From assembly GCA_963995525.1 (NCBI GenBank), contig OZ023206.1:45990990-46054989 (forward strand): a stretch of DNA of 64,000 bases, written 5' to 3'. The position numbers were made by a program, and so were the translations under genes. Shown in pieces: positions 1-13,132 of the stretch; the stretch's first letter is position 1, and the number at the start of each line of letters is the position of its first letter. The notes beneath the pieces are model-generated. The model searched no databases. It saw nothing but the letters and a program-made list of their open reading frames with translations, and was not told where the DNA came from. This stretch comes from Escarpia spicata. Its lineage: Eukaryota > Annelida > Polychaeta > Sabellida > Siboglinidae.

Positions 1-880
1 TTATACATACGTACATACGTACACACCTACATACGTGCATACCTGTGTACGTGTATGCATGGGAACATAGATCGCCGCAGTAGCGGCATCTAACAAGTGG
101 AATCTTTGAATTGTGGATAATACTACAGGGAAACGTAGCGAAAGTGTGACGTCAATTTTGCAAGCCATTGTGAATCCCTCGAGATCGTAAATGCCACCCC
201 ACATAATGACGGTTGTGATATTGCATTGAACTAATACAATTACTTCATATAACGGACTTTGTCCACTTATGATATCACCCATTTAATGATGTCTAAATCC
301 TCTCAAACGTATTCTCATAGGCCCAACAAATCGCGAGTATTATGCTATGTTTTACATACCATGTTATGGTCGCATCTATCCTCATTTCCACATACCCAAA
401 TTGTGGAGCTATCAACATATCAGACGCGCCAACAAACCACAACGTTACGTCATTGTGCAGCGACGTGTGACGGAGTGGACACATTACTTGGCCGGCCTCC
501 ATGTTCTACGCCACAGTGAAGCTTGTGAAACACGCAGAAGCCCTGTATTTATGTTTGACAGGCACACTATGTGGTTTGTAAGCGGATCATCACATTTTGA
601 CAACAAGCCAAGGACGGCTTCACCCAGGTTCACGTTTAGTGTCAGGCCGTCATTTCGATAACAACGCATTTCCCGACTTGCTGGCGTGTTGACAGGGAAA
701 ATATTTTTACGAAAAAAATCTGACATAAGACTTCCTGATATGAAATCACATCATAGTTGATATTTTCTAATTGAAATGAGTTGCTACCTGCGCTTGTGCA
801 GTATCGAAACACTCAAACTGAGCCGAGGTGCATGACGCTAGTTAGCACCTATATGAAGAAGTAAACGTCCACGTAACGCA
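1..880. other. No recognisable gene
   Basis: The first 60 bases are rich in TACG/TACA alternations, a microsatellite edge. The rest is ordinary sequence. Short open frames occur on both strands, but none resembles a family I know and none has convincing splice borders. Confidence 0.4.
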
Positions 881-1720
881 ATGACACCTTTGTTACTGAC
901 ACGTTGTCTAGATAACGGGCTGGCGAGGACACACTGGCATGCACATCGTCGTCTTAACAGGCATGTTAACATACTAGCCATCACGTTGTCAGCATGGCCG
1001 TCACGATGTCAGCCTGACCGGCGTGTTTTGAATCTGGCAGGCACATTTTCATCCTGGCAATCACGTTGTCGTCATGGCGGCCACATTGTCATCCTGACCG
1101 TCACGTTGTCATCCTGGTCGTCACGTTGTCAGCATGGCCGTCACGTTGTCATGCTAGCCAACACGATGTCAGCCTTACCTTTACGTTGTGAGTCTTGCAG
1201 GCACTTTGTCAGAAGCCTGACAGACATATTATCATTCTGGCCGTTACGTTGGTCATGCGACTGACCAATCCTTTTGTCTTGATGCGCTGCTGAACTTGGT
1301 TTCCTAGGATTTAGGCGCAATATAAGTTATCATATTATTATTATTTTTAGATTGAAGGAGGGGGTGACATATTATCAGCCTAAACGTCACGTTGTATTCT
1401 GGCAAGCCCGTTGTCGGCATGACAGGTAGGCGTTTTTTTTCACGACCGTTAAATTGTCAGGCTAGCAGGTAAATTGACGGAAGGACAGCCACGTCGTTAG
1501 CCTAACAGGCAGTTTGCCCTTCTGGATAACACGTTGACAGGTTATGGCATTGGTTATCATGGTTGGATGGGTGGACATTCATGTTCTGTTATTGTCAGAC
1601 ACGCTGTTCTGCTGGTAGGCACGTAGTCAGACTGGCTGGCTGTCAGGTACGGTGTCAGAATGGCTCAAACGTTGTCTTGCTCACAAAGACTTTATCAGAC
1701 CTGTTCAAAAATACGTGTTG
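880..1720 (+). repeat. Degenerate 20-bp minisatellite
   Basis: Successive 20-bp units around the form CGTCACGTTGTCATCCTGGC repeat with many substitutions. They are clearest at 1080-1165, where four neighbouring units stay in register. The open frame that crosses the block is a by-product of the repeat. Related units recur at about 3480-3540 and 7340-7620 in the same orientation. Confidence 0.8.
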
Positions 1721-1907
1721 TGATCATCGACCGAAAGTTAGTCAGTTTAACTATCATATTAAATTATAATTCTGCCATACTTAACAGGTATGTCTGCAGC
1801 GAGTAACCTAACTGTCTCTCACATATAACCCACACACGCCACATAGTTGTAAACCGGAGCGTTCACGCAGACACACACGAACACACAGGCACGCACGCAC
1901 GCGAGCG

Positions 1908-1913
1908 CGCACA

Positions 1914-1962
<49 letters not shown>
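1908..1962. repeat. (CA)n microsatellite
   Basis: Uninterrupted CA dinucleotides at the outer end of the left arm of a large inverted repeat. The right arm ends at a matching (GT)n block near 7175-7265. Confidence 0.95.
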
Positions 1963-1965
<3 letters not shown>

Positions 1966-3356
1966 CTGGACGACTTCATATAACTTACAATACATCATAA
2001 GAAGCCAACAAGTAGATTGTGTGGATTCAATGTGTTGAATGCTGTAGAACGTTGAAAGAAATGTAAATCCTCTAAATCCAGAGCTTAGATCGGCTTCAAA
2101 TAATCACACGAGCTTCAAAGCTGTGCAACGATATGTGTCGACGTATCAACGCGACTTAGCCGACCCCCAAGTGTGTCGGTTATGTGGGGCTATTGAGACT
2201 CAAACAAGCACATTAGTTATGTTTGGCAGCCCCACGATATCTGCTCTGCTACACTAAGCTATCATTGGTTTTAAAAAAGGCGATGGCGTTCCGGCTCGCG
2301 TTGATAATTAGGCCATGGATTTGATCAAATCTCGATTCGCTTCATGCTTGCGTGCGTCATAGAAAATACTTTCACGAAACAAGTATAATGGCAGTACTTT
2401 GAAATATTGAGGATTCGGCACAGAAAGGTTACTGACAAGGGAAGGCTACTTGTACGTAAAGGCTACTGACACTGACGGCTTACCAACACAGTACCGGTAG
2501 TGCTACTGACACTGACGGCTTACCAACACAGTACCGGTAGTGCTACTGTCAGAGTAAAGCTTGTTGCACGGGAGCGCTTGACAGAGAAACGTTATCGACT
2601 TAGCACCGACGGGCGACTGACGCGATAACACCACAGCGTGCCTTGCGATGAAAAGACTCCACAGCACTGAGCCAAAACGCTACCAGTGTGTTATGTTAGT
2701 AGCCGTCCGCTTTTCTAAAACATATTAACTAACTTTCTTCACAATGAATGTTTGTATGAATTGCACGGCAAGCTACCCCTACAGTAGTTAACATATTAAT
2801 TTGATCTCTACCAAATATGCTATACATGATCAATAATAAAATAATAATTATGTGAGCTTATTACAAAAATCCTGCGGCATGTAAATAAGTCGCAACATAA
2901 AAAGTGGGATGTTTTACATAATGAACTTTATATGCAGTCTGCACATGCCTTATTTCAAAGTTGTAAATGCACACACATATGTGATCCGGCATATGAGGAA
3001 GTGTGCTGCGTTAGGTCTTTTCAGCCGACGATTTGTCGTAGGACATATCTAGCGCCGATGTTCAGTTGAATGTTGGTATTGGTGACAAAGCTAATTATTC
3101 ATGGAAGGTGTTTGCGGCAAAAGCACGAATGGTACGAATCGTAGACTTTTTTCCGCCGCAACTAAGTTACTCCAGATTCTTCAATATTTAGATCCACTGT
3201 TCAGTAAAGATAATGTGAAATAGTCTACGTCGGGTGACGAGGAGGTGGTCTGTACATTAGGGGAGTATACGTGCATTACACCTGTTCCGTATGTTAGCAA
3301 AAGGCCCGTCCTTCAGGTGAAGCTATGTACCCATATACGCAGAAAACGGATTCTCT
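1961..3356 (+). repeat. Left arm of large inverted repeat
   Basis: This segment reappears reverse-complemented at 5903-7172. Matching landmarks include the stretch with GATGAAAAGACTCCACAGCA (2645-2670 here, about 6590-6615 there) and the AAGGCCCGTCCTTCAGGTG stretch (about 3300 here, 5945 there). A perfect 40-bp tandem duplication (2463-2502 and 2503-2542) is present only in this arm. No coding content was recognised. Confidence 0.8.
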
Positions 3357-3669
3357 AAATTGACGGACGGACAGCCATCTCGTTAGCCTAACAGGCACTT
3401 TGCCCGTTGTGGCATAGGTTATCATTGTTGGACATATATGTTGTGTTATTGTCATATACGCTGTTCTGCTGGTAGGCACGTAGTCAGACTGGCATGCTGT
3501 CAGATACGGTGTGAGAATGGCTCACACGTTATCCTGCTCACAAAGACTTGATCAAACCTGCTGAAAAATAAATACGTGTTGTCATCATCGACTGAGAGTT
3601 AGTCAGTTTAACTATCATATTAATTTAGAATTCTGCCATACTCGACAGGTATGCCTGCAGCGAGTAACC
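3355..3669 (+). repeat. Direct copy of 1461-1798
   Basis: This segment repeats 1461-1798 in the same orientation with scattered substitutions. The shared end reads about CAGCGAGTAACCTA. It lies in the spacer between the arms of the large inverted repeat. Confidence 0.75.
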
Positions 3670-3959
3670 TAGGACATATTAATTAATCGTGCACTTAAAT
3701 ACATACAAAATCATCTTACAATTGAACCCGAATTTATTATTGAACACTCTAACAATCGGAGTCTGAGTAAATGCACACGAATTAAAATATACAGGTGAGC
3801 CACAGCGAGTATCGCTAGTCCATCTTTAATACCTCGAGCCAGATATGAGCGAGCGACATTCGATGCTGCTAAATAAGGAAGAATTGTCGGATGATATCAG
3901 GAATAATCCTTCCAGCAGTCTCGATGACGCGTTGGTGTTGCGGGTGACATGTTATCAGT

Positions 3960-4070
3960 GGACAATCAGTGGCTTGTATCTCGTCGTTCAGATGTTAGGC
4001 GGCACAACAAGCGCCATTATATCTCTGATGACTCACGGCTACAAGGGTATACATTGGTATGCAAATATAA
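3960..4070 (+). pseudogene. Decayed copy of a CLCA first exon
   Basis: A short stretch reads TSAIISLMTHGYKGI, which resembles SARASISLLNSGYEGI of the better preserved CLCA first exon at 8235-8414. The sequence upstream (about 3785-3900) also matches the upstream part of that locus (about 8040-8150), for example the ACCTCGAGC and GCGACATTC landmarks. The signal-peptide part is not recognisable and the copy runs into a CA-rich tract. I infer a duplicated, decayed exon 1. The match is short, so confidence is limited. Confidence 0.5.
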
Positions 4071-4099
4071 AAACACAACCTGCACCCAACCGCACCGCA

Positions 4100-4915
<816 letters not shown>

Positions 4916-4919
4916 AAGG

Positions 4920-5900
4920 AAATTGCTCGCGGAGCAGTTCATTAGTTTTTTTCCGGTGTCTTAATTTATTTATTTTGTAATGTCACAATTTCAAATCAAC
5001 CACAACTAATTTCGTCCAACTGGTACTAATTCGCCCTACTTGATGCAGATCATCTTGTTAGAGTCGTCACATTACATCATCCATTCCATATCAACAGTTC
5101 TTACCATAAACAGTCAATGTATCATTATCATGACAGTTCGATTCCTTCCCGTTCATTTTAGCGATACCTTCTTTGGAAATACATATGTTTCCCTCTGCAG
5201 TAGTAGCAGGGAAATTTCGGACTTATATGCCTGTATGGAAGAGGAACCTAAATTTGGAAAGGACATGTCGGTCCAAAGAAAACATATAATTCGGAGGATA
5301 GAAATAACACAAATGTATGGAAGAGGTTGTGGTGTTGTTCAAGTGACCATGAAGAGTAGCTAAAACAGGACAATGTGGGCAGGTGATTTGGTGCGGATGG
5401 AGGAGAAAGCTGAATCGATGCTACAGCCAAGCAGCAGAAAAGGAAGAGATCACAACTAAAATGGAAGTTTTTTTTAACGAGGCAGAAAAAAGATGTCAAG
5501 TGGAGGGAGAAGGCTGCTAATAGGGAAAGTGGAAATGAATCACTGTTCGGCCAGTGCAGCAGTACACGAACTAGCCTCGTCCCTGTATAAAAGGAGCAGC
5601 GTTGAAGAACACATTATGCCTCCCCAAATGTCTACATTCATCTAACTATGATCACGCTAGCTTACGTTTATGTGTTTTAATGAAAGGTTTCTTTTTAGAC
5701 AGAAAAAAAGTATGCCATTTTGGTTAAGGATTAATCTACGTATATAATCTCATATATGAAGGGTTCGCGCCTTTTATAGCATAAATCAGTTGTACGCAAC
5801 TTAAGCGTAACATTGAACAGTTATACAAACCACACACGAGCGGCGAATACTTCGAGCGACAATGTTCAAAGTTACGTAATAACAACTGCCATTACCGTAT
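4920..5900. other. Spacer with no recognised content
   Basis: Ordinary sequence. A few short open frames are present but none is convincing. Confidence 0.35.
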
Positions 5901-5902
5901 AT

Positions 5903-7172
5903 TCGTAGAATTCGTTTTCTGCGTATGTGTGTACATTGCTCCACCTGAAGGACGGGCCTTTTGCTAGCAAACGGAATACTTATATGCACGTATCCTCCTC
6001 TAGGGTACAGACCACCTCAGTGTTTGGGTCTGACATTATCTTATCTGAATAGTGGATCTAAGTATTGAAGAATCTGGAGTAGTTTATTTGGTGCGGACAA
6101 ATTCTTCGATTCGTACCATTGTTGCTTTTGCCGCAAACACATTCCATGAATAATTAGCTTTGTCACCAATACCAACATTCAACAGAACATCGGCGCTAGA
6201 TATTTCCTACGACAAACTGTCAGCTGAAAACGTGTGACGCAGCACACTTCCTCATTCGCCGGATCACAATTTGGAAACAATGCATGTGCTGATTACATAC
6301 TTTACATAAAAACGTTTCACTTTTTTAAGTGGCGACTTATTACATGTCGCAGGATTTTTGTAAGTAGCTTACACAAATTAAAATTTTATTATTGATCATA
6401 CATATATAACACATTTGGTAGAGATCAAATGAATTTGTTAACTACTGTAGCTATATGTCAAGGGCTAGCTTACCGTGCAATTCATACAAATATTCCATGT
6501 GAAGAAAGTGGACCGCTTTTAGTTAATGTGTTTTTAGAAAAGCCGACGCCTACTAATATAACACACTGGTAACGTTTTGGCTCAGTGCTGTGGAGTCTTT
6601 TCATCGCAAGAAGCGCTGTGGTATAATCGAGTCAGTCGCCCGTCGGTGCTAAGTCGATAACGTTTCTGTGTCAAGCGCTCCCGTGCAACAAGCTGGATTA
6701 TGACAGTAGCACTACCGGTACCGTGTTGGTAAGCCGTCAGTGTCAGTAGCCTTTACGTACAAGTATCCTTTACGTGCAAGTAGCCTTATCTCGTCAGTAA
6801 CCTTTCGGTGTCGAATCCTCAGCATTTCAATGTGCTGCCATTTTAGTTGTTTCGTGAAAGTATTTTCTATGACGGAAGCAAGCATAAAGCGAATTGAGTT
6901 ACAATAAACTGCTTGACATAATTATCAACGCAAGCCAGAACGCTATCGCCTTTTTAAAGTTTACGATAGCTTATTGTAGCAGAGCAGATATCGAAAACAA
7001 ATGTGTTTGTTTGAGTCTCAATAGCCCCAAAATACCAAACCGTGGTCTCAACTCTGGATTCAGAGAATTTATATTTCTTTCAACCTTCTACAACACTCAA
7101 CACCTTGAATCCACATCATCTACTTGTTGGCCACTCACGATATTTTGTAAGTTATATGTCATCGTTTTGAGT
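5903..7172 (-). repeat. Right arm of large inverted repeat
   Basis: Reverse-complement copy of 1961-3356, ending outward in a (GT)n block (about 7175-7265). It contains one copy of the 40-bp segment that is doubled in the left arm. Confidence 0.8.
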
Positions 7173-7174
7173 GT

Positions 7175-7179
7175 GTGTT

Positions 7180-7240
<61 letters not shown>

Positions 7241-7265
7241 TGTGTGTGTTTGTTTGTGTGTGTGT
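7175..7265. repeat. (GT)n microsatellite
   Basis: GT dinucleotides with rare interruptions, at the mirrored position of the (CA)n block at 1908-1962. Confidence 0.95.
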
Positions 7266-7339
7266 GTACGTGTGCGCCCACGCCTGTATGTGCTCGTGTG
7301 TGTTTGCACGAGTGCTTCGTTTCGCAAATTCATATATAC

Positions 7340-7620
7340 AGGCTTATACGTTGTCTTTCTGGAAAAAGACGTTATTGTTCTTGCTTGCACGTTATCTTTC
7401 TAGAATATGACTTTGTTATACTGGTATACACGTTGTCTTGCTGGCAGACACGCTGCAATACTGACATACACATTGTGACATTGGCACATACGTTGTCTTG
7501 CAGGCAGACATATTGACAGACATACACTTTACCTTTCTGTCTTACAGACGTGTGTAAACGTTGTCAGGTTAGAAGATTCGTTGTAAGACTGACACGCTTG
7601 TTGTTGTGTTAACATGTAAG
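7340..7620 (+). repeat. Degenerate 20-bp minisatellite, second site
   Basis: Units such as ACACGTTGTCTTGCTGGCAG repeat with substitutions. The motif matches the 880-1720 block and keeps the same orientation, although it lies outside the inverted arm, where the opposite orientation would be expected if it belonged to the palindrome. Confidence 0.65.
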
Positions 7621-8234
7621 TATACAGCCTGGCATAACGGTAAAAGCAAAGTAAACAGTACGTTGTCTTATATAGCACAGTATCCAGTCTGTTGGACTGC
7701 TTAAATCGCAGTACAATTTACTCCCTGGGAGACCTGTTCAATTAAACACTTCTTATCTGAGAAGCACTCAGCCACTTTGCATTTAATACCGGAATGCTAT
7801 TCGTATATATATATATATATATATTCATCACTGACTATACGGCAACATGCTCATTCATACAACATAGTGAACTGGAGCAAAGTAAAATGGACGAATTTGC
7901 CCAAGGTTCGAAACGGCAGCACATGATTCGAAACATGTATTGCACTTGAATCCGAATAACAGAACCCGATAAAGTCCGCGCTCTGTGTAAATGCACACGA
8001 ATACACCCATGCATTTACCTCGCATACACACATATCTTGACAGAATGGGTATCGCTAATCCATATTGATTACCTCGAGCGAGACACGAGCGTGCGACATT
8101 CAATGCTGCTATACAAGAAAGTAATTGTGGCTGATATCATAACAAATACGCTCACCAGTCACGACCACTTTCCCCGTAGATACTGTTCGACGACCAGTGG
8201 CGACTGGACGTGGTATGCTAGCAGTGGACAAGCA

Positions 8235-8414
8235 ATGTCTCGTGTCGTCTTCGTTCTCGCAGTTCTCACGCTTTTGTTCGTCGTTGAGACGTCTTGTGGC
8301 GGCTCGGCACGCGCCAGTATATCACTGTTAAATAGCGGCTATGAGGGAATTGTCGTTGCCATTGCAGAGACCGTCCCCGTTTCTAAGAGCGTTGAAATGA
8401 TCAAACGAATCGAG
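8235..8414 (+). CDS. CLCA-type first exon (signal peptide), orphan or remnant
   Basis: Sixty codons from the ATG at 8235 to a good donor, GAG|GTAAGA at 8414/8415, ending in phase 0. The translation starts with a hydrophobic signal peptide (MSRVVFVLAVLTLLFVV) and continues SISLLNSGYEGIVVAIAE. It aligns residue for residue with exon 1 of CLCA gene B at 45773 (IKLVNNGYEDILVAIGE). CLCA proteins are secreted or membrane-tethered metallohydrolases that modulate calcium-activated chloride channels. No second CLCA exon is visible in the 16 kb downstream, which is filled with repeats. The exon may belong to a degraded sister gene ending at 25275-25695, or could be a distant alternative first exon for gene B, since its phase fits exon 2 at 48857. 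Confidence 0.7.
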
Positions 8415-8464
8415 GTAAGAATATATCCGAAGGAGATTAACTGCATAATTGCGTAAGTTTGTGT

Positions 8465-8512
8465 CGCGCGTAAGTGAGTGTGTGTGCGTGCGTGTGTATG
8501 TGTGTGTGTGTG

Positions 8513-8545
<33 letters not shown>

Positions 8546-8568
8546 TGTGTGTACGTGCGTGCGAGTTT

Positions 8569-8635
<67 letters not shown>

Positions 8636-8950
8636 CGTGTGTGTGCGTGTGTGTGTATATATCTGTGTGTGTGTGAACGTGTGTGTATGTGTGTATGTAT
8701 GTGTGTGTATGTGTGTGTATGTGTGTGTATGTGTGTGTATCTTTGTGTGTGTATGTTTGAGTGTGTGTTTGTGAGTGGGTTTATGTGTGTGTAAGTGCGT
8801 TTGAGTTTATATGTGTGAGTGTGTGTGGGTTTGTATATCATGCCAATCGAGGACACACATTTTAATACACACTCGCACACATGCTCGCACACATACACAC
8901 ACAACACACACGCACGCATGCACGCAACGCACACACATACGCACACACCC
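8465..8950. repeat. GT-rich then CA-rich microsatellite block
   Basis: Imperfect (GT)n from about 8472 to 8830, with a pure core near 8572-8632 and a short (GA)n insert, followed by CA-rich sequence at 8875-8950. The long open frames are composition artefacts. The block starts 50 bases after the donor of the CLCA first exon. Confidence 0.9.
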
Positions 8951-9364
8951 ACGCACGGATGCACGCAGGCACGTCCAAACACTTAATTGAATGCGTCACA
9001 ATTATAATTATACACGTGATCTCCGTCAAGTTTCGCCTTACAAACAATGTTTCCGTATGTGTGTTACATTATTATTAGTGTGGCGGCACGACAGCTGTCA
9101 GATCAGTATATCCTGCGTACAGTTTTTGCTTAAACAACGTTGATCTATGGTACTGTCTGTCTTTCTCTCATTCTAGTGTATTGCATGGGCCATCTTGAAT
9201 AAGGTGTTTCCCAGTCATTGGAGCTATGCCACAGGGACATATGCCTGTTTATCCAATGTGTAATTTAGAGTGAATATGGTGCCTGAGTCTGCAGTGTCCA
9301 GTCCTCATGCGCACCATTATTACGTGGACATTTAATTTTAATGTCACAAACTGTATATTAATAC

Positions 9365-9465
9365 GCTAACTGTGATGACTGTAAGTGTATCTCCTCTCGG
9401 TGCATTCGCTAACTTTGAGGAACTGTAAGTGTATCTCCTCTTGGTACATTCGCTAACTTTGAGGA
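9365..9465. repeat. Short tandem duplication, about 51-bp unit
   Basis: The phrase CTGTAAGTGTATCTCCTCT with its CATTCGCTAACTTTGAGGAA context occurs twice in tandem, with a few differences. No function is apparent. Confidence 0.7.
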
Positions 9466-9599
9466 AATGTTCACAGATGATATATTTGTGGATTAACCCG
9501 GAATACAACTGTACGATACAGCGCGCAGCAAAATACATAATTCAAGGTATGTTTAGTTACCATCGAAGTTGTAAACTTCCAGTTTATAACTGCATGATC

Positions 9600-9795
9600 T
9601 AGCCTTCTGCGACCTAGTGCACGAGGACTAGACTCCTATAAAAAACCAGCCACGCTGCAACAAATGCAGGAAAACTATTCGTACAGAAATATACACCAAT
9701 GTCTATAGCCAGTTTCTCGTTCATTCAGCTGAGTGATTCGAACCTATGTTCTACCGGTCGAAAGTTCGAAGATCTAGTCACTGCACAACTGCGCT
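9600..9795 (-). mobile_element. tRNA-derived SINE head (minus strand)
   Basis: On the minus strand, GCGCAGTTGTGCAGTGACTAG (9774-9794) resembles an RNA polymerase III box A, and GGTTCGAATCA (9734-9744) matches the box B consensus GGTTCRANYCC. The spacing of about 30 bases is that of a tRNA. The intervening sequence does not fold into an evident functional tRNA cloverleaf, so I read it as the head of a tRNA-derived SINE. The 3-prime end of the element is not defined; the left coordinate is approximate. Confidence 0.6.
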
Positions 9796-9799
9796 CCCT

Positions 9800-10490
9800 C
9801 CGTGTGCGTGTCTGTTTGTGTATGCGGGTGCGTGCGTGCGTGTGTGTGTGTGTGATGTGCGAGCGTTAGGGTTAATCTTCTTATGTACGCCGATGGTATA
9901 CATCTGTTTGCTCCTTCCACCAATAGTCCAGGACTTTTATGACCAAAATATTATCACATTGGAACAAATTACAACAGAAGCAATTTTTGCAGTTTTGATA
10001 GCAGGCGTATATCCTAGATAGCATATCAAAACTCTTCGCTTCTAAAAATTGGGTAACATTACTGTGCACATATGTTCAGAAACCATAACAACATATATAT
10101 ATATATATACATTAAAATATTATAATGTTAAATAACTTTTTCTAAGAAATTATTTCTTAATATCACAGAATTCGCACACTAGTTGGACTTACATGTACAG
10201 TTTGTCTTCTATATAGCATGATTATTCTCGGCATATAAGTACGTCAATATCATAAATATCAATCGTATATGGAACATAACATAAACACATTTAATAATGG
10301 AATAATTTGCCAAATAATAATAATAATGAACCATTGATGTAAGGTTAAAACATAAACGCATTAGTCTAGCCCGAAAGCTTAATTATAGTAAAATTGTCAT
10401 ATTAACACTCAACTTACATTATTTGTATTCTGTATATAACTGTGTTACTGTCGTGAACATCAATGGTAAAGGTAACATAATACAAATACA
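9800..10490. other. AT-rich spacer
   Basis: Contains a short (TA)n tract near 10092-10110 and runs of TAA trinucleotides. Nothing coding was recognised. Confidence 0.35.
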
Positions 10491-10499
10491 TTTAATTGG

Positions 10500-12197
10500 G
10501 GAACATCGTGTATAACAAACACTTGATAAAAGGTCAAAACAATGCCCGGAGGAAGCCAGATAAGGTAGCATCTCCGACACAGCTTCAAGATGTAGATACG
10601 TTTCCCATGCGCTCTGCCTTTATGAATTTCCGAAGAATCCGGACCATATCCATGTACTGTAGCCACAGCTGTGCTGTGCGGTCATTCGACAAAGACACAA
10701 TGTGTTGACACAACTGGCGTGCCACAACTAAGTCTGGATGGACTTCACCGTCGGCTGCTAATTCAATTTCACCTGTTGGATCAACATCTTGCTGTTGTAG
10801 TGCATCGTGTAGCTTGGGAAGGGGGACTTCTAAGGAGTTGGAGAGTAGGAGCCCATTAAGAACTGCATCTAACATGAGGTGTCCTCGTATTGCTCTTGAA
10901 ATGGTCTTTTCTGTCATTATGTGCTCCACCGCTGTTGATGTATAGATCAACTTTAGCAACTCCTTCAAAACCGAGCCAGCCACCACGTGACCTGTACTTC
11001 CAAGAAAGTTTATCTCCATGTGGAAAGCACCGAATATAAGAACTATGCGTCGCAGTGGGCTTCCATCAGGTTTGAAAAAGGATGATTGATAGTGCTCTCC
11101 ACCATAATGGCTGGTCAAAGGTTACGATAGTTGGCATACTATGACGTTGGACATGCTGGGCGACGTAGTTGAGGTTGCAGTAGATGCACATGGTTTCGCT
11201 TGAGCTCATGTCGATCATAGGTAGAAACACGACAGATGACTTAGGTGGATGGGCACCGTGATGAACAACTTGCGTTAATCCAGACCACGAGGGTCTTGAT
11301 GGTCCGAACAGGAGTGAAGTTTGCCACAGCGTATCTAAATTTGCCGAAGGATCCTGGACTGTCTGCATAGTGACGGTCTGGTACGTCAGCTTTGCCAAAG
11401 CCCGGTTGTCTATATTCGGTGGTACTGGATGTGTATATGCCCAGTTGTCGATATCTCCTACTCACTTGGGCTCTAGTGATTGGGCGACTTGTTTTTGTTC
11501 TTGGTGTGACCATCGCTATAATATACACGCCATGGAATGTGTCATTCTCATCTAAAGTCTTGATGTTGTGGTCGGCGTTATCAGCTGCATACTGAACAAA
11601 CTCTGTGGTGTAGTTGGGCATGTCAGTGCCCTGATCTACAGCCGCATTATGTCCAAACCGTTTGACCTCTTTGTTCGATGATGGTGTAATTGCACTGCTA
11701 ATGCAATCTGAAGTGAACAAACAACAACCGGGGTCGCGCTGCTTGCATGATGGCTTATCCAATGGATACTTCCTTTGCGCCAACACCTCTTCCCTTCACG
11801 ACTCCTTCAAGCAACATCTTCAATCTAGAAGATAAGTAGCAGAGACAAGCTTCTTCAGATTCGATTTCATTTGATGCTGGGTACGATTCACATGATGTGT
11901 CTACTGCCCTGATGTCCTCCCGGACGAACTTTCCAGTAGTATTATATTATGCGGATTATCTCGCTCTTGTATCATACGTTTGACTAGCACGAAACTCAAG
12001 CAGTACATTTTCAACCGCCTGCCCCATAGTCACCACATTTAATTTGTGATTTATAGTAGTGATAATCACTAGGTCACCAAAATTTCCCTCAGTCTAGCCT
12101 TCATATATTTTACGGGATATGGCTCAGTGTTAGATCCTGTCAAGTACTCGACCGTTTTGTTAACTAAACGTGATACAGTTGTTTGTTCGTCGTCGAA
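10500..12197 (-). pseudogene. C-terminal part of a repeat-family gene, broken
   Basis: Read on the minus strand, three overlapping frames give successive parts of one long protein: QYAADNADHNIKTLDENDTF (within 11786-11241), then LPMIDMSSSETMCIYCN and TFDQPLWWRAL (within 11398-11066), then LIFGAFHMEINFLGSTGHV (within 11118-10585). From memory, this combination of motifs belongs to a large uncharacterised protein family found in many copies in invertebrate genomes and presumably carried by mobile elements. I cannot name it with certainty. At least two frame changes are visible, and after about 10605 the family-like reading continues in another frame, so this copy is dead. Its N-terminal part lies beyond an inserted CR1 fragment (12198-13132). 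Confidence 0.65.
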
Positions 12198-13132
12198 GTG
12201 TTGAAATTTGCGGATGATACAAAAGTATTTAGAAGGATTAAAAGTGATGGAGATAGACAGCATTTATAAGATGATCTTAACAGGTTGATCAAATGGTCTG
12301 AAAAGTGGCAAATAATGTTCAATTTTGGGAAATGTAAATGCCTCCACATAGGATATGGGAACGAAGAGGTAGAATATACAATGGGGGGTACTGTACTAAG
12401 TACTACTGTAAAAGAAAAGGACTTAGGGTTAACCGTTAGTGCTGATATGAAGATTTCAGAGCAGTGCGGAATTGCAGCTTCAAAGGGAAATCAAATCCTT
12501 GGATTAATTAGGCGAAACATAACGTATAAGGAAAAAGAGCTAATAATACCGCTGTACAAAACAATAGTTAGGCCTCATTTAGAATATTGTATTCAAGCGT
12601 GGAGGCCATATCGCAGGAAGGACATAGATATGCTAGAAAGAGTGCAGAGGAGAGCAACTAAAATGATACCAAATCTGAGGGATCTTAGTTATGAAATACG
12701 CCTAAAAAAATGCGGTTTAACAACACTAGAGACCAGGAGATTGAGAGGAGATCAGATAGAAGTGTTTAAAATATTGAAGGGTTATGAAAATATTGATAGA
12801 AATATGTTTTTCTCAGTTAAGAAAGACAGAAGGACTAGAGGACATGATCTTGCATTAGCAAAGGAGCAGAGTAGATTGGATATAAGAAAGTTTTCATTTT
12901 CACAAAGGACTGTAAATGAATGGAACAGATTACCTGCTGATTGTGTGGGTGCTAGTAGCGTGAATATGTTTAAAAATAAAATCGACACATACCTCAGACG
13001 GGCGGGATACACATAGATAAAAAGGTCGGACTCTCGATAAGCCAAGGGCTTCCTTGTCCACCTGCTACCTAGAGTTAATTCTCTGGGTGGCAATCTTGTT
13101 AAATCTTGTTAAATCTTGTTAAATCTTGTTAT
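12198..13132 (+). mobile_element. 5-prime-truncated CR1-type non-LTR retrotransposon
   Basis: The fragment begins inside the reverse-transcriptase palm (KFADDT...) and contains one open frame (12285-13016, 243 aa) covering the RT thumb and C-terminal region: motifs LGLTVSADMKIS, RPHLEYCIQAWRPY and TVNEWNRLP. It ends in three copies of TTAAATCTTG, a CR1-style microsatellite tail in place of poly(A). It is nearly identical to the 3-prime part of the minus-strand CR1 copy at 26220-30430, so both come from one recently active family. 5-prime truncation is the usual outcome of target-primed reverse transcription. It sits inside a minus-strand repeat-family gene. Confidence 0.9.

Noticed and set aside
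1..282. 93-codon minus-strand frame at the window edge
   Set aside because: No family resemblance, ends in microsatellite; not enough support.
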